DNA of 64,000 nucleotides from Ornithinicoccus hortensis (GCF_006716185.1 NZ_VFOP01000001.1:186001-250000); one strand, 5' to 3'. Counted from the first letter of the stretch, positions 29,346 through 37,324 are shown. The notes: generated from the letters alone by a model not told the origin. Translations and numbers: made by a program.

Positions 29346-29401
29346 GTCGGCTCCTCCGGTAGGACGGTTAAACGGGCCACAAGACCGTGTCAGAGAATGG
29401 A

Positions 29402-29461
29402 CCGTACGGCAAGCCTGCCCGGGTGGGGGGCGGCGCACCGGCGCCCGGGCGTGCCGTCCGT
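29402..29461 (-). terminator. candidate hairpin terminator after hutU
   Basis: Directly after the hutU stop, two complementary stretches, TGCCGT (29452-29457) with ACGGCA (29406-29411) and CCCGGGC with GCCCGGG further in, form an imperfect GC-rich stem with a long loop. No T tract follows. It would separate hutU from the BCCT gene, at least partly. Confidence 0.4.
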
Positions 29462-29464
29462 ATC

Positions 29465-31120
29465 TCAGTCCTCCCGCATCGGGACCCGCACGGACCGCTC
29501 CTGCGCGACCTCCTCCGCCTCGGCATACCCGGCGTCCACGTGCCGGATCACGCCCATGCCCGGGTCATTGGTGAGCACCCGCTCCAGCTTCTGCCGGGCC
29601 AGGTCGGTCCCGTCGGCCAGCGACACCTGACCCGCGTGCATCGAGCGGCCGATGCCGACACCACCGCCGTGGTGCAGGGACACCCAGGAGGCGCCGGAGG
29701 AGGTGTTGACCAGGGCGTTGAGCAGCGGCCAGTCGGCGATCGCGTCGGAGCCGTCGGCCATCGACTCGGTCTCCCGGTAGGGGCTGGCGACCGACCCGCA
29801 GTCCAGGTGGTCGCGGCCGATCACGATGGGCGCCTCGACCGCACCGGCGGCGACCATGTCGTTGAACTTCACCCCGGCCTTGTCCCGCTCGCCGTAGCCC
29901 AGCCAGCAGATCCGCGCCGGCAGCCCCTCGAAGGCGACCTTGTCGCGGGCTCCGCGCAGCCACTTCTGCAGGTGGTCGTTGTCCGGGAACAGGTCCATCA
30001 CGGCCTGGTCGGTGGCGTAGATGTCCCGCTCCGAGCCGGACAGGGCGGCCCACCGGAACGGGCCCTTGCCCTCGCAGAACAGCGGCCGGATGTAGGCCGG
30101 CACGAAGCCGGGGAACTCGAAGGCCCGCTCGAACCCGCCCTTGCGCGCCTCGTCGCGGATGCTGTTGCCGTAGTCGAAGACCTCGGCGCCGCCGTCCAGG
30201 AAGCCGACCATCGCCTCGACGTGCTTGGCCATCGACGCCTGAGCCCGGTCGGTGAACTCCTCCGGCTTCTTCTCGGCGAGGTCGTGCCAGTCCTGCAGCG
30301 CGACCCCCTCGGGCAGGTAGGACAGGGGGTCGTGGGCCGAGGTCTGGTCGGTGACGATGTCGATCGGCGCCCCGCGGCGCAGCAGCTCGGGGAAGACCTC
30401 CGCGGCGTTGCCGACGACACCGATCGAGACCGCCTCCCGCGCCTCCTTGGCGGCCAGGGCGCGCGCGACGCCCGCGTCGAGGGAGTCCGCGACCTCGTCC
30501 AGGTAGCGGCTCTTGACCCGGCGGCGCAGCCGGGACTCGTCGACGTCGACGATCAGGCACACGCCGCCGTTGAGGGTGACCGCCAGCGGCTGGGCACCGC
30601 CCATGCCACCGCACCCGCCGGTCAGGGTCAGCGTCCCGGCGAGGGTGTCGTGGAACTTCTTGGCCGCGATGGCGGCGAACGTCTCGTAGGTGCCCTGCAG
30701 GATGCCCTGCGTCCCGATGTAGATCCACGAGCCGGCCGTCATCTGGCCGTACATGGTCAACCCGAGCTGCTCCAGGCGCCGGAACTCCGGCCAGGTGGCC
30801 CAGTCCGGCACCAGGTTGGAGTTGGCGATGAGCACCCGCGGCGCCCACTCGTGGGTCTGGAAGACCCCGACCGGGCGCCCGGACTGGACCAGCATCGTCT
30901 CGTCCTCGCGCAGCGTGGTCAGTGTGCGGACCATGGCGTCGAAGGACTTCCAGTCCCGCGCGGCGCGGCCGGTGCCGCCGTAGACCACCAGGTCGTCGGG
31001 CCGCTCGGCCACCTCGGGGTCCAGGTTGTTCATCAGCATCCGGAGCGGGGCCTCGGTGGCCCAGCTGCGCGCGGTCAGGGTGGTGCCGCGGGGTGCGCGG
31101 ACGGGGCGGGCGCCTTCCAT
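29465..31120 (-). CDS. hutU: urocanate hydratase
   Basis: This 551-residue enzyme adds water to urocanate to give imidazolone-propanoate, using tightly bound NAD+ as electrophile. It has the NAD-binding segment [19 protein letters not shown], the catalytic region [16 protein letters not shown] with the signature Cys, and [17 protein letters not shown]. The length is standard. The start is ATG 31120, with AAGGAG six bases upstream; a longer reading to 31234 has no support. It lies 64 bp downstream of hutH, so hutH-hutU are probably one transcript. Confidence 0.96.
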   Translation of the reverse strand: MEGARPVRAPRGTTLTARSWATEAPLRMLMNNLDPEVAERPDDLVVYGGTGRAARDWKSFDAMVRTLTTLREDETMLVQSGRPVGVFQTHEWAPRVLIANSNLVPDWATWPEFRRLEQLGLTMYGQMTAGSWIYIGTQGILQGTYETFAAIAAKKFHDTLAGTLTLTGGCGGMGGAQPLAVTLNGGVCLIVDVDESRLRRRVKSRYLDEVADSLDAGVARALAAKEAREAVSIGVVGNAAEVFPELLRRGAPIDIVTDQTSAHDPLSYLPEGVALQDWHDLAEKKPEEFTDRAQASMAKHVEAMVGFLDGGAEVFDYGNSIRDEARKGGFERAFEFPGFVPAYIRPLFCEGKGPFRWAALSGSERDIYATDQAVMDLFPDNDHLQKWLRGARDKVAFEGLPARICWLGYGERDKAGVKFNDMVAAGAVEAPIVIGRDHLDCGSVASPYRETESMADGSDAIADWPLLNALVNTSSGASWVSLHHGGGVGIGRSMHAGQVSLADGTDLARQKLERVLTNDPGMGVIRHVDAGYAEAEEVAQERSVRVPMRED

Positions 31121-31184
31121 GGTGACTCCTTCGTCGGTATGTCGTGCTCGGGGACGTGCGTGGTGGTCGGGTCGGAGCAGCGGG

Positions 31185-32762
31185 TCAGTGCAGCGGGCCG
31201 GTGACGGCCTCGGCGGCGCGGCGGACCCGGCCACTGGCGACCAGGTCGGTCACGGTCGCGATCTCGGGGGCCAGGAACCGGTCCGGGCCCGGCCCGGGGA
31301 CGGGGTCGCTCCCGTCGCCGCCCGCGCGGAGCAGCCGGACGACGGCGCCGGACGCAGGGGCGGGCTCCAGCGGGGCGCGCAGCTCCAGGGCGCGGGCCGC
31401 GGTCAGCACCTCGACCGCCAGCACCCGGGTGAGTCCGTCGACGCTGCGGCGCAGCTTGCGGGCGGCGGACCAGCCCATCGAGACGTGGTCCTCCTGCATC
31501 GCCGAGGACGGGATCGAGTCGACGCTCGCCGGGGCGGCCAGCCGCTTCATCTCGGAGACGATCGCGGCCTGGGTGTACTGGGCGATCATGTGGCCGGAGT
31601 CGACGCCGGGGTCGTCGGCCAGGAACGGGTTCAGCCCGTGGTTGCGGGCCACGTCGAGGAACCGGTCGGTGCGCCGCTCGGAGATGCTGGCGACGTCGGC
31701 GGCCACGATCGCCAGGAAGTCCAGCACGTAGGCCACCGGGGCCCCGTGGAAGTTGCCGTTGGACTCCACCCGGCCGTCGGGGGTGACGACCGGGTTGTCC
31801 ACCGCGGCCGCCAGCTCGTGCCCGGCGACGGTCAGCGCGTGGGCCATCGTGTCGCGGGCCGCCCCGTGCACCTGCGGGCTGCAGCGCAGCGAGTAGGCGT
31901 CCTGCACCCGGGTGCAGGCCTCGGGGTCCCGGTGGCTGTCCCGGATCGGGCTGCCGGCCATCACCGCCCGCAGGTTCTCCGCGGAGAGCGCCTGGCCGGG
32001 GTGCGGGCGCAGCGCCTGCAGGTCGGCGGCGAAGACGTCGTCGGTGCCCAGCTGGCCCTCGACGCTCATCGCGGCCGCGATGTCGGCCGTCGCCAGCAGG
32101 GTGTCCAGGTCGTGCAGCGCCAGCAGCAGCATGCCGAGCATCCCGTCGGTGCCGTTGATGAGTGCCAGCCCCTCCTTCTCGGCGAGCACGACCGGCTCGA
32201 TGCCGGCGGCGGACAGCGCGTCGGCCGCGTCCATCAGCACGCCGTCGGTGTCCCGGACCGTGCCCTCCCCCATCACGGCCAGGGCGCAGTGCGCCAACGG
32301 CGCCAGGTCACCGGAGCAGCCGAGCGAGCCGTACTCGTGCACCACGGGGGTGATCCCCGCGTTGAGCAGTGCGGCGTAGGCCTGCGCGGTGTCCAGCTTC
32401 ACCCCGGTGCGCCCGGTCGCCAGGGTGGACAGGCGCAGCAGCATGGTCGCGCGGACGACCTCGGTCTCCACCTCCGGCCCGCTGCCGGCCGCGTGGCTGC
32501 GGACCAGGCTGCGCTGCAGCTGGGCGCGCATCTCCCGGGGGATGTGCCTGGTGGCCAGCGCCCCGAAGCCGGTCGAGATGCCGTAGTGCGCCACGGTGTC
32601 CTCGGCCAGCGACTCGATGACCGCCCGGCTGGCGGCGATCCCCTCCTGCGCGTCGGGGGCGATCTCCACCGGCGCGCCGTGGCGGGCGACCGCGACGACG
32701 TCCGCCGGCGACAGCGGGCCGGTGGTCACGGTGACGGGGGCTGGGGAGGTGGTCTGCGTCAT
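31185..32762 (-). CDS. hutH: histidine ammonia-lyase
   Basis: This 525-residue enzyme removes ammonia from L-histidine to give urocanate, the first step of the pathway. The MIO cofactor tripeptide is C149-S150-G151 ([12 protein letters not shown]) rather than Ala-Ser-Gly; the family signature allows Cys. Other marks are YGISTGFG with the catalytic Tyr near residue 60, and later [15 protein letters not shown] (seen as [12 protein letters not shown]). The start is ATG 32762; an upstream Met lacks an RBS. A palindrome (32817-32832) lies about 55 bp upstream. It is downstream of an unrelated MFS gene on the same strand. Confidence 0.96.
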   Translation of the reverse strand: MTQTTSPAPVTVTTGPLSPADVVAVARHGAPVEIAPDAQEGIAASRAVIESLAEDTVAHYGISTGFGALATRHIPREMRAQLQRSLVRSHAAGSGPEVETEVVRATMLLRLSTLATGRTGVKLDTAQAYAALLNAGITPVVHEYGSLGCSGDLAPLAHCALAVMGEGTVRDTDGVLMDAADALSAAGIEPVVLAEKEGLALINGTDGMLGMLLLALHDLDTLLATADIAAAMSVEGQLGTDDVFAADLQALRPHPGQALSAENLRAVMAGSPIRDSHRDPEACTRVQDAYSLRCSPQVHGAARDTMAHALTVAGHELAAAVDNPVVTPDGRVESNGNFHGAPVAYVLDFLAIVAADVASISERRTDRFLDVARNHGLNPFLADDPGVDSGHMIAQYTQAAIVSEMKRLAAPASVDSIPSSAMQEDHVSMGWSAARKLRRSVDGLTRVLAVEVLTAARALELRAPLEPAPASGAVVRLLRAGGDGSDPVPGPGPDRFLAPEIATVTDLVASGRVRRAAEAVTGPLH

Positions 32763-32816
32763 GGTCACATTCCACCGCTTCCCGGCCCCCCGGCATACCC
32801 AATCATCCAGCATTCT

Positions 32817-32832
32817 GTCTCACATATGAGAC
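32817..32832. promoter_or_regulatory. candidate operator upstream of hutH
   Basis: GTCTCA (32817-32822) and TGAGAC (32827-32832) are perfect 6-bp arms around CATA, in an AT-richer stretch about 55 bp before the hutH start and just after the MFS stop codon. The size suits a dimeric HTH repressor. It is not followed by a T tract, so an operator is more likely than a terminator. The binding protein is unknown; the IclR gene at 36180 is a candidate only by proximity. Confidence 0.45.
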
Positions 32833-32836
32833 GCCC

Positions 32837-34252
32837 TCACGAACCCAGGGGACCCGGCAGGTCCGCCTCCTGCGGGTCGACACCGGCCCGACCCTGCCGC
32901 GCCTCCGCCTGCTCGGCCGCGGCTGTCGCCGCCGCGATCCGTGCCGTGTTGATCCGGGGCAGCGCAAAGGCCAGCAGGAGCAGGTGCACGGCGCCGGCGA
33001 GCAGGAACGGCGTCCGCAGCGCCCACTCCCGGCCCAGCAGCGGCTCGCCGAGGCTGACCAGCACGCCCCCGAGCAGGGTGCCGATCGAGATCGTGCCCCA
33101 GCCGAAGAAGCGGTAGACCGAGTTGACCCGGCCGAGCAGGTGGTCGGGGATGATCCGCTGGCGCAACGAGACGGTGATGACGTTCCACAGCACCATGAAG
33201 AAGCCGCCGACGACCCCGACCGCCCAGAACGCCGGTGCCCAGCTGAGCAGCCCCATCGCCGCCGTCACGGCACCCGACCCGATGATCGCGACGAAGAGCG
33301 CGGTGCCCGGTGTCAACCGCTGGGCGACCCGGTCGGCCAACAGCGAGCCGAGGACCGCGCCGGCCGCCGTGCCGGTGAGGACGAGACCGAACTGCCAGCC
33401 CTCGAAGAGCCCGAGGATCTCCTGGGCGAACAGCACGATGAGGATGAAGACCATCGAGCTGAGCATGTTCATCGCGCCGAGTAGGACCGCCAGCGCCCGC
33501 AGCAGGTGGTGGTCCCACAGCCAGCGGAAGCCCTCGCCGATCTCGCGGCGCCAGTTGATCCGCCCGCTGGTGGTCTGCCCCTTCGGCATGAAGTTGCCGG
33601 TCAGCGCCAGCAACAGCGCAACCGAGACGGCCAGCATCCCGACGTTGACGAAGAAGGGCAGCGCGAGTGCGACCGCGATGACGACCCCGCCCAGGGGTGG
33701 ACCGACGAAGCTGTTCATCGTCATCTCGGCGCCCCAGAGCCGCCCGTTCGCCTTCTCCAGCTGGGCCTTGTCGACGACCGAGGGCATCAGCGTCTGGGCG
33801 GCGTTGTCGCGGACCACCTCGGCGAAGCCGATGAGCAGCGAGGCCACGCAGAGCAGTCCGAGCAGGAGCCCGGCGGTGTCCGGGGGCTCGGCGCCGGCCG
33901 CGAGCTCCTCCGGGGTGGGCAGCCCGGACTGGTGGAGCAGGACACCCACCCCGAGGGCCCCGATCACGACCAGCCGGGCGATGTCCATGAAGGCGACCAG
34001 CAGGCGCCGGTCGTAGCGGTCGGTGATCACCCCGGCCGGCAGCGAGAAGAGCAGCCACGGCAGCCGGGAGGCCAACCCGACCAGCGCGATCAGCGTGGCC
34101 TCCCGGGTGAGCGAGGAGGCGAGCCACACCACGGCCACGCTCATCAGCCCGTCGCCCAGGTTGGTGCACAGGGAGGCGGTGAAGACCTTCCAGTAGTTGC
34201 GGCCGAGTCCGGGCCCCGCCCCGCCCGCCCCGCCCGACGCAGCGGCACTCAC
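32837..34252 (-). CDS. MFS transporter, drug-exporter type
   Basis: This 471-residue protein has about 12 membrane helices and the MFS loop motif GVITDRYDRRLLVA between helices 2 and 3. A second related motif is LLADRVAQRL. The family resembles DHA3-type macrolide exporters and other enterobactin-type exporters; the substrate is unknown. The start GTG 34252 overlaps the stop of the ArsR-type regulator gene by 4 bp, so regulator and transporter are coupled. It is expected to be derepressed when the regulator binds its ligand. Confidence 0.88.
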   Translation of the reverse strand: MSAAASGGAGGAGPGLGRNYWKVFTASLCTNLGDGLMSVAVVWLASSLTREATLIALVGLASRLPWLLFSLPAGVITDRYDRRLLVAFMDIARLVVIGALGVGVLLHQSGLPTPEELAAGAEPPDTAGLLLGLLCVASLLIGFAEVVRDNAAQTLMPSVVDKAQLEKANGRLWGAEMTMNSFVGPPLGGVVIAVALALPFFVNVGMLAVSVALLLALTGNFMPKGQTTSGRINWRREIGEGFRWLWDHHLLRALAVLLGAMNMLSSMVFILIVLFAQEILGLFEGWQFGLVLTGTAAGAVLGSLLADRVAQRLTPGTALFVAIIGSGAVTAAMGLLSWAPAFWAVGVVGGFFMVLWNVITVSLRQRIIPDHLLGRVNSVYRFFGWGTISIGTLLGGVLVSLGEPLLGREWALRTPFLLAGAVHLLLLAFALPRINTARIAAATAAAEQAEARQGRAGVDPQEADLPGPLGS

Positions 34253-34824
34253 GACGGGTCCGAGTCGGTCGTCTCCGGCAGCCTGGGCCGGTCGGTCGGA
34301 TAGATCGCCACCACCATCGAGTAGGTCTGCTCCCCCTCGCGCGGCTGGTCGGCGAACTCCACCAGGAGGTCGTTGAGCCGGTGCAGCCACTCGGCCGCCC
34401 GGGCCGCCGGGATCCGGGCCTGCCGGGTGTTGGCGGTGAAGACCTCGGTGTCGGCGGGCAGCGCCGCCAGGTCCGCCGCCGCGTCGGCCAGGACCTGCTG
34501 CTCCACCTCGGTCGCCTCACCGACCCGGGAGTAGAGGAAGGTGCGGGCGGTGCGCCCGTAGTACTTGGCCTCCAGGGCCCGCACCCTGACCCGGCGCACG
34601 ACCCGGACGAGGCCGGCCTCCTCCAGCACCTTCAGGTGGTGGCCGACGGTGCCCTTCGGCTTGTCGAGGGCCGCGGCGAGCTCGGAGGTCGTCGCCGCAC
34701 GCTCCCGGAGCAGGGCGACGATCTGCAGCCGGGTGTCCTCGAACAACGCCCGGTACTGCGCGGGGTCCTCCAGCGGCAGGGTGTCCGGGATGTCGGGGTC
34801 CGCAGCGGAATCATGGTCGGTCAT
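34249..34824 (-). CDS. ArsR-type winged-helix regulator of the downstream MFS gene
   Basis: This 191-residue regulator has an N-terminal winged HTH (about residues 20-85: ALFEDTRLQIVALLRERAAT, TVGHHLKVLEEAGLV) and a helical C-terminal half with FLYSRVGEATEVEQQV that probably forms the dimer and ligand pocket. It has no Cys cluster for metal binding. ATG 34824 is used. A perfect inverted repeat lies 6 bp upstream of the start (34831-34852), fitting autorepression. It is the first gene of the regulator-MFS operon and is divergent from the NUDIX gene. Confidence 0.87.
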   Translation of the reverse strand: MTDHDSAADPDIPDTLPLEDPAQYRALFEDTRLQIVALLRERAATTSELAAALDKPKGTVGHHLKVLEEAGLVRVVRRVRVRALEAKYYGRTARTFLYSRVGEATEVEQQVLADAAADLAALPADTEVFTANTRQARIPAARAAEWLHRLNDLLVEFADQPREGEQTYSMVVAIYPTDRPRLPETTDSDPS

Positions 34825-34830
34825 TACCGT

Positions 34831-34852
34831 ATGGTCGGTATATCCCGACCAT
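34831..34852. promoter_or_regulatory. operator of the ArsR-type regulator/MFS operon
   Basis: ATGGTCGG (34831-34838) and CCGACCAT (34845-34852) are perfect 8-bp arms with a 6-bp AT-rich spacer (TATATC). A -35-like TTGACA on the minus strand (34854-34859) adjoins it, so a bound dimer would cover the promoter. A partial extra half, ATGGTCGGT, lies at 34813-34821, just inside the gene. Confidence 0.7.
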
Positions 34853-34906
34853 TTGTCAAGGCCTTTCGCCGCGCCCGCCCACACGTCGGGAGGCAGGATG
34901 GGCGGT

Positions 34907-35392
34907 ATGCCGGTCTCCCCCTACATCCGACGGCTCCGCGAGCACGTGGGCCACGATCTGCTGCTGATCCCGTCCGTGGCTGTGCTGCCGCAGGACGATG
35001 CGGGCCGGATCCTGCTGGTCCGACAGACCGACGACGGGCGGTGGGGCACGGTCGGTGGGGCGGTCGAGATCGACGAGGACCCCCGCGACTCGGCCGTCCG
35101 GGAGGCGCGGGAGGAGGCCGGCATCGAGGTCGAGCTCACCGGCATCCGCGACGTGCTCGGGGGCCCGGGCTTCCGACGCACCTACCCCAACGGCGACCGG
35201 ACCTCCTACGTCAGCACCGTCTTCGATGCCCGCATCGTCGGCGGTGAGCCGCGACCGGACCACGACGAGACCACCGAGGTCCGGTGGTTCGGCCGCGCCG
35301 AGCTGGGCGACCCGGACCTGGACCTGGGCGACTTCGCCCGGCTCAGCCTGACCCGGTTGGGCCTGATCGACGCCCCGGAGGGACACCGATGA
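34907..35392 (+). CDS. NUDIX hydrolase
   Basis: This 161-residue protein has a full Nudix box, G-x5-E-x7-REAREEAGI (from GAVEIDEDPRDSAVREAREEAG), and an N-terminal SPYIRRLREHVGHDLLLIPSV segment typical of a common actinobacterial NUDIX group. The family hydrolyses nucleoside diphosphates linked to other groups; this member's substrate is unknown. ATG 34907 is preferred on similarity; ATG 34898, closer to GGGAGG, is an alternative that adds three residues. The stop overlaps a tiny downstream gene by 4 bp. Confidence 0.87.
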   Translation: MPVSPYIRRLREHVGHDLLLIPSVAVLPQDDAGRILLVRQTDDGRWGTVGGAVEIDEDPRDSAVREAREEAGIEVELTGIRDVLGGPGFRRTYPNGDRTSYVSTVFDARIVGGEPRPDHDETTEVRWFGRAELGDPDLDLGDFARLSLTRLGLIDAPEGHR

Positions 35393-35613
35393 CGCACGAC
35401 CTCGACCATGACCTGCGCACGCTCCGTCCCGGCGGTCCCACGACCAACGGGTTGAGTGACCGGCGGCTGGAGGAACTCCACCGGAGCCTGGCCTCCCCCC
35501 GCGGCGGGCAACCGGACGGCATACCCGTCCGCCCACGCGGTCTCTGGCGGACCCGGACCAGGCGGCCCTCGCCGGTCGCACGGCTGTTGGACACGCTGGC
35601 CGGCCGGAGATAG
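35389..35613 (+). CDS. small basic protein coupled to the NUDIX gene
   Basis: This 74-residue protein starts at an ATG that overlaps the NUDIX stop (ATGA), which supports real translation. It is rich in Arg and Pro, with an acidic N-terminus (THDLDHDL) and the helix-like SDRRLEELHRSLASP. No family is recognised. A strong hairpin begins 2 bp after its stop, so it ends the NUDIX operon. Confidence 0.5.
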   Translation: MTHDLDHDLRTLRPGGPTTNGLSDRRLEELHRSLASPRGGQPDGIPVRPRGLWRTRTRRPSPVARLLDTLAGRR

Positions 35614-35615
35614 GT

Positions 35616-35652
35616 GAAGGGCCCTCGGCAGTATGAGTGCCGAGGGCCCTTC
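35616..35652 (+). terminator. strong hairpin after the NUDIX operon
   Basis: GAAGGGCCCTCGGCA (35616-35630) and TGCCGAGGGCCCTTC (35638-35652) pair perfectly over 15 bp around the 7-nt loop GTATGAG. It begins 2 bp after a stop codon. There is no T tract, as is common for actinobacterial terminators. A near-identical hairpin with the same loop lies after the IclR gene. Confidence 0.75.
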
Positions 35653-35728
35653 GGTGCGATCGGTGGAGGTGACGCCGCCGATCTGCCTCTCCCGGTCCGG
35701 GTGGATCCACCGTCCCCGTCACCGGGCC

Positions 35729-35874
35729 GGTCCTTCGGGCCGAAGCCCTCCGGGTCAAACCTGCGGGCAAGCCCGCCGGTCCTCGCAGACCGAAGTCTGC
35801 TCGGGGCGTGCGGACCGGAGTCCGCTCGCGGATCCTCGTCTCCGAGGGAGGTTTCCCCTTCCCTTGCGGGAAGG
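35729..35874. other. array of short stem-loops, candidate structured RNA or leader
   Basis: At least five hairpins with short loops follow one another about every 22-25 nt: GCGGGC-AA-GCCCGC (35763-35776), GCAGAC-CGAA-GTCTGC (35785-35800), GCGGAC-CGGA-GTCCGC (35810-35825), CCTCG-TCTC-CGAGG (35834-35847) and CCTTCCC-TTGC-GGGAAGG (35857-35874). A weaker one, GGTCC-TTC-GGGCC, lies at 35729-35741. Units two and three are also direct repeats in which an A-T pair is replaced by G-C, keeping the stem. A further hairpin, GGTTTCT-CCCC-AGAAACC, follows at 35955-35972, and AGAGATTTCT(A/T)CGTG occurs twice (35880 and 35936). No protein-coding gene is evident in 35614-36108. Confidence 0.55.
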
Positions 35875-36012
35875 CGATAAGAGATTTCTACGTGGTCGCG
35901 CGGGGCTGCACAAGGGGTCTGGCAGAACTATTTTCAGAGATTTCTTCGTGCACAGGTTTCTCCCCAGAAACCCGGGAGTTACCCACCGTTTCCGCAGGGT
36001 TCTCCACACCCC

Positions 36013-36032
36013 GTCCACAGGGGCCTGTGGAC
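36013..36032. repeat. DnaA-box-like palindrome 1
   Basis: GTCCACAGG (36013-36021) and CCTGTGGAC (36024-36032) are perfect 9-bp arms around GG. Each arm contains GTCCACA, the core of the TTGTCCACA DnaA box used by high-GC actinobacteria, though the leading TT is absent here. It lies in the leader of the IclR gene. Confidence 0.45.
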
Positions 36033-36108
36033 ACACGGGCCGTCACGACCGGCCCCGGGCGGTGGCCGCGCGGGCTCCGCTGTCCGGGGGAGACGACATA
36101 CTCACCGG

Positions 36109-36177
36109 GTGACCGAGCACCAACCCACCGAGCAGCAACCCACTCGGCCCCAGCGAACCGGACACGGACCGGGGTAA
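36109..36177 (+). CDS. possible 22-codon upstream ORF before the IclR gene
   Basis: GTG 36109 opens a 22-residue frame, rich in Gln, Pro and Thr, ending at TAA 36175-36177, two bases before the GTG start of the IclR gene. The frame differs from that of the regulator. It could be a leader peptide coupled to the regulator, the true N-terminus cut off by a frameshift, or chance. No good RBS is seen. Confidence 0.25.
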   Translation: MTEHQPTEQQPTRPQRTGHGPG

Positions 36178-36179
36178 CC

Positions 36180-36935
36180 GTGGCGACCGCCCCCGCCGCG
36201 GGCCACGCCCTCGCGGTCCTGAAGCTGCTGGCGCGGCACGCCGGCCCGCTGCCCGCGGCCGCCATCGCCCGGCAGCTCGGCCTGCCCCGCTCGAGCACCT
36301 ACCGCCTGCTCGGCGAGCTGGTGGACCAGGGGTTCGTGGTGCACCTGCCCGAGGAGCGGCGCTACGGGCTGGGCGTGGCGGTCTACGAACTCGGCTCGGC
36401 ATACTCGCGGCAGGAGCCGATGCAGCGCCTGGCCCGACCCCTGCTGAGCCGGCTCGCCGACCGCACCGGCCACAACTGCCACCTCGTGGTGCTGCACGGG
36501 CGCGACGTCCTCTACGTCATCGAGGAACGGGTGGCCGGGCGCCCCTCGCTCGTCACGGATGTCGGGGTGCGCCTGCCGGCGACCCTCACGGCGAGCGGCC
36601 TGGCCATCCTGGCCCGGCTCCCCGCGGCCCAGGTCCGGGCCCTGTTCCCGGCCGCGGAGGCCTTCGTGCAGCGGGGCGGGCAGGGCGTGACCTCGTTGAG
36701 CGCGCTGCGGCGGCGGCTGGTGGAGGTCCGGGCGGCCGGCTACGCCTCGGAGGAGGGCACGGTGACCGAGGGCCTCGCCTCGGTGGCCGCGGCCGCCCTC
36801 GACCACACCGGCCACCCCGTAGCAGGGATCGCCCTCACCTATCCGGCGGACGAGGTGGACGCGGCGCGCCGGGCCCGCCTGGTCGAGGCGGCCCAGTGGT
36901 GTGCGGGAGAACTCACCCGGCGGCTGGGCGGATGA
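36180..36935 (+). CDS. IclR-family transcriptional regulator
   Basis: This 251-residue regulator has an N-terminal winged HTH (about residues 5-65: ALAVLKLLARHAGPLP, IARQLGLPRSSTYRLLGELV) and an IclR effector-binding domain with YVIEERVAGRPSLVTDVGVRLP, LTASGLAILA, GYASEEGTVTEGLASVAA and a C-terminal helix. IclR proteins commonly control aromatic, sugar-acid or amino-acid catabolism. The start is GTG 36180; no upstream in-frame ATG exists. Target genes are uncertain; the hut genes 3.4 kb away are one possibility. It is flanked by twin hairpins and DnaA-box-like palindromes. Confidence 0.88.
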   Translation: MATAPAAGHALAVLKLLARHAGPLPAAAIARQLGLPRSSTYRLLGELVDQGFVVHLPEERRYGLGVAVYELGSAYSRQEPMQRLARPLLSRLADRTGHNCHLVVLHGRDVLYVIEERVAGRPSLVTDVGVRLPATLTASGLAILARLPAAQVRALFPAAEAFVQRGGQGVTSLSALRRRLVEVRAAGYASEEGTVTEGLASVAAAALDHTGHPVAGIALTYPADEVDAARRARLVEAAQWCAGELTRRLGG

Positions 36936-36953
36936 TCCGGTCCCTGGACGGGT

Positions 36954-36990
36954 GAAAGGCCCCCGACAGTATGAGTGTCGAGGGCCTTTC
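36954..36990 (+). terminator. hairpin after the IclR gene
   Basis: GAAAGGCCCCCGACA (36954-36968) and TGTCGAGGGCCTTTC (36976-36990) pair with one mismatch around the loop GTATGAG. Loop, stem length and position match the hairpin at 35616. Bases further downstream (GTGACGC...CCGG) are also partly alike, so the two are copies of one element about 1.34 kb apart. Confidence 0.75.
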
Positions 36991-37253
36991 GAGACCGGGA
37001 AGTGTGACGCTCCGGTCGACGTGATCAGTGAGGGCCGATCCGGACAGCCGCGTCACCGAACTGTCTGGCGGGAGACCCGCCGAAGGATCGTTGTCTCCGT
37101 CCACGTCGCGCCCCCGACGGTGCGGAGGCGCAAGGACATGCCTACGTCCAAAGAGCGGGTCGGCGCAACCCCGCGGAGGAAGAAAACCCGGGCGAGTTGG
37201 GCCGCGTCCGGCGTGTCGTCCCCAGGAACGCCGCGCCGTCCACACCGAGGGCC

Positions 37254-37282
37254 AGGTTGTCCACAGCGGCTGTGGACAACCT
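37254..37282. repeat. DnaA-box palindrome 2 (two perfect TTGTCCACA boxes, inverted)
   Basis: AGGTTGTCCACAGC (37254-37267) and GCTGTGGACAACCT (37269-37282) are perfect 14-bp arms around a single G. Each arm contains TTGTCCACA, the actinobacterial DnaA-box consensus. The element lies in the 389-bp space between the convergent IclR and siderophore-interacting protein genes. No other gene is seen in that space. Confidence 0.6.
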
Positions 37283-37324
37283 GTTGGTACCGACCGGTAG
37301 GGATCGGCCCTGCCCGCCGCGTGG

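Noticed and set aside
35729-35874. CRISPR array
   Set aside because: The repeated units are short self-complementary stems with varying sequence, without constant repeats and unique spacers, and no cas genes are present.
37254-37282. Chromosomal origin of replication
   Set aside because: There are only two to four DnaA-like boxes, and no dnaA, dnaN, rpmH or gyr genes nearby. Kept only as a DnaA-box palindrome.
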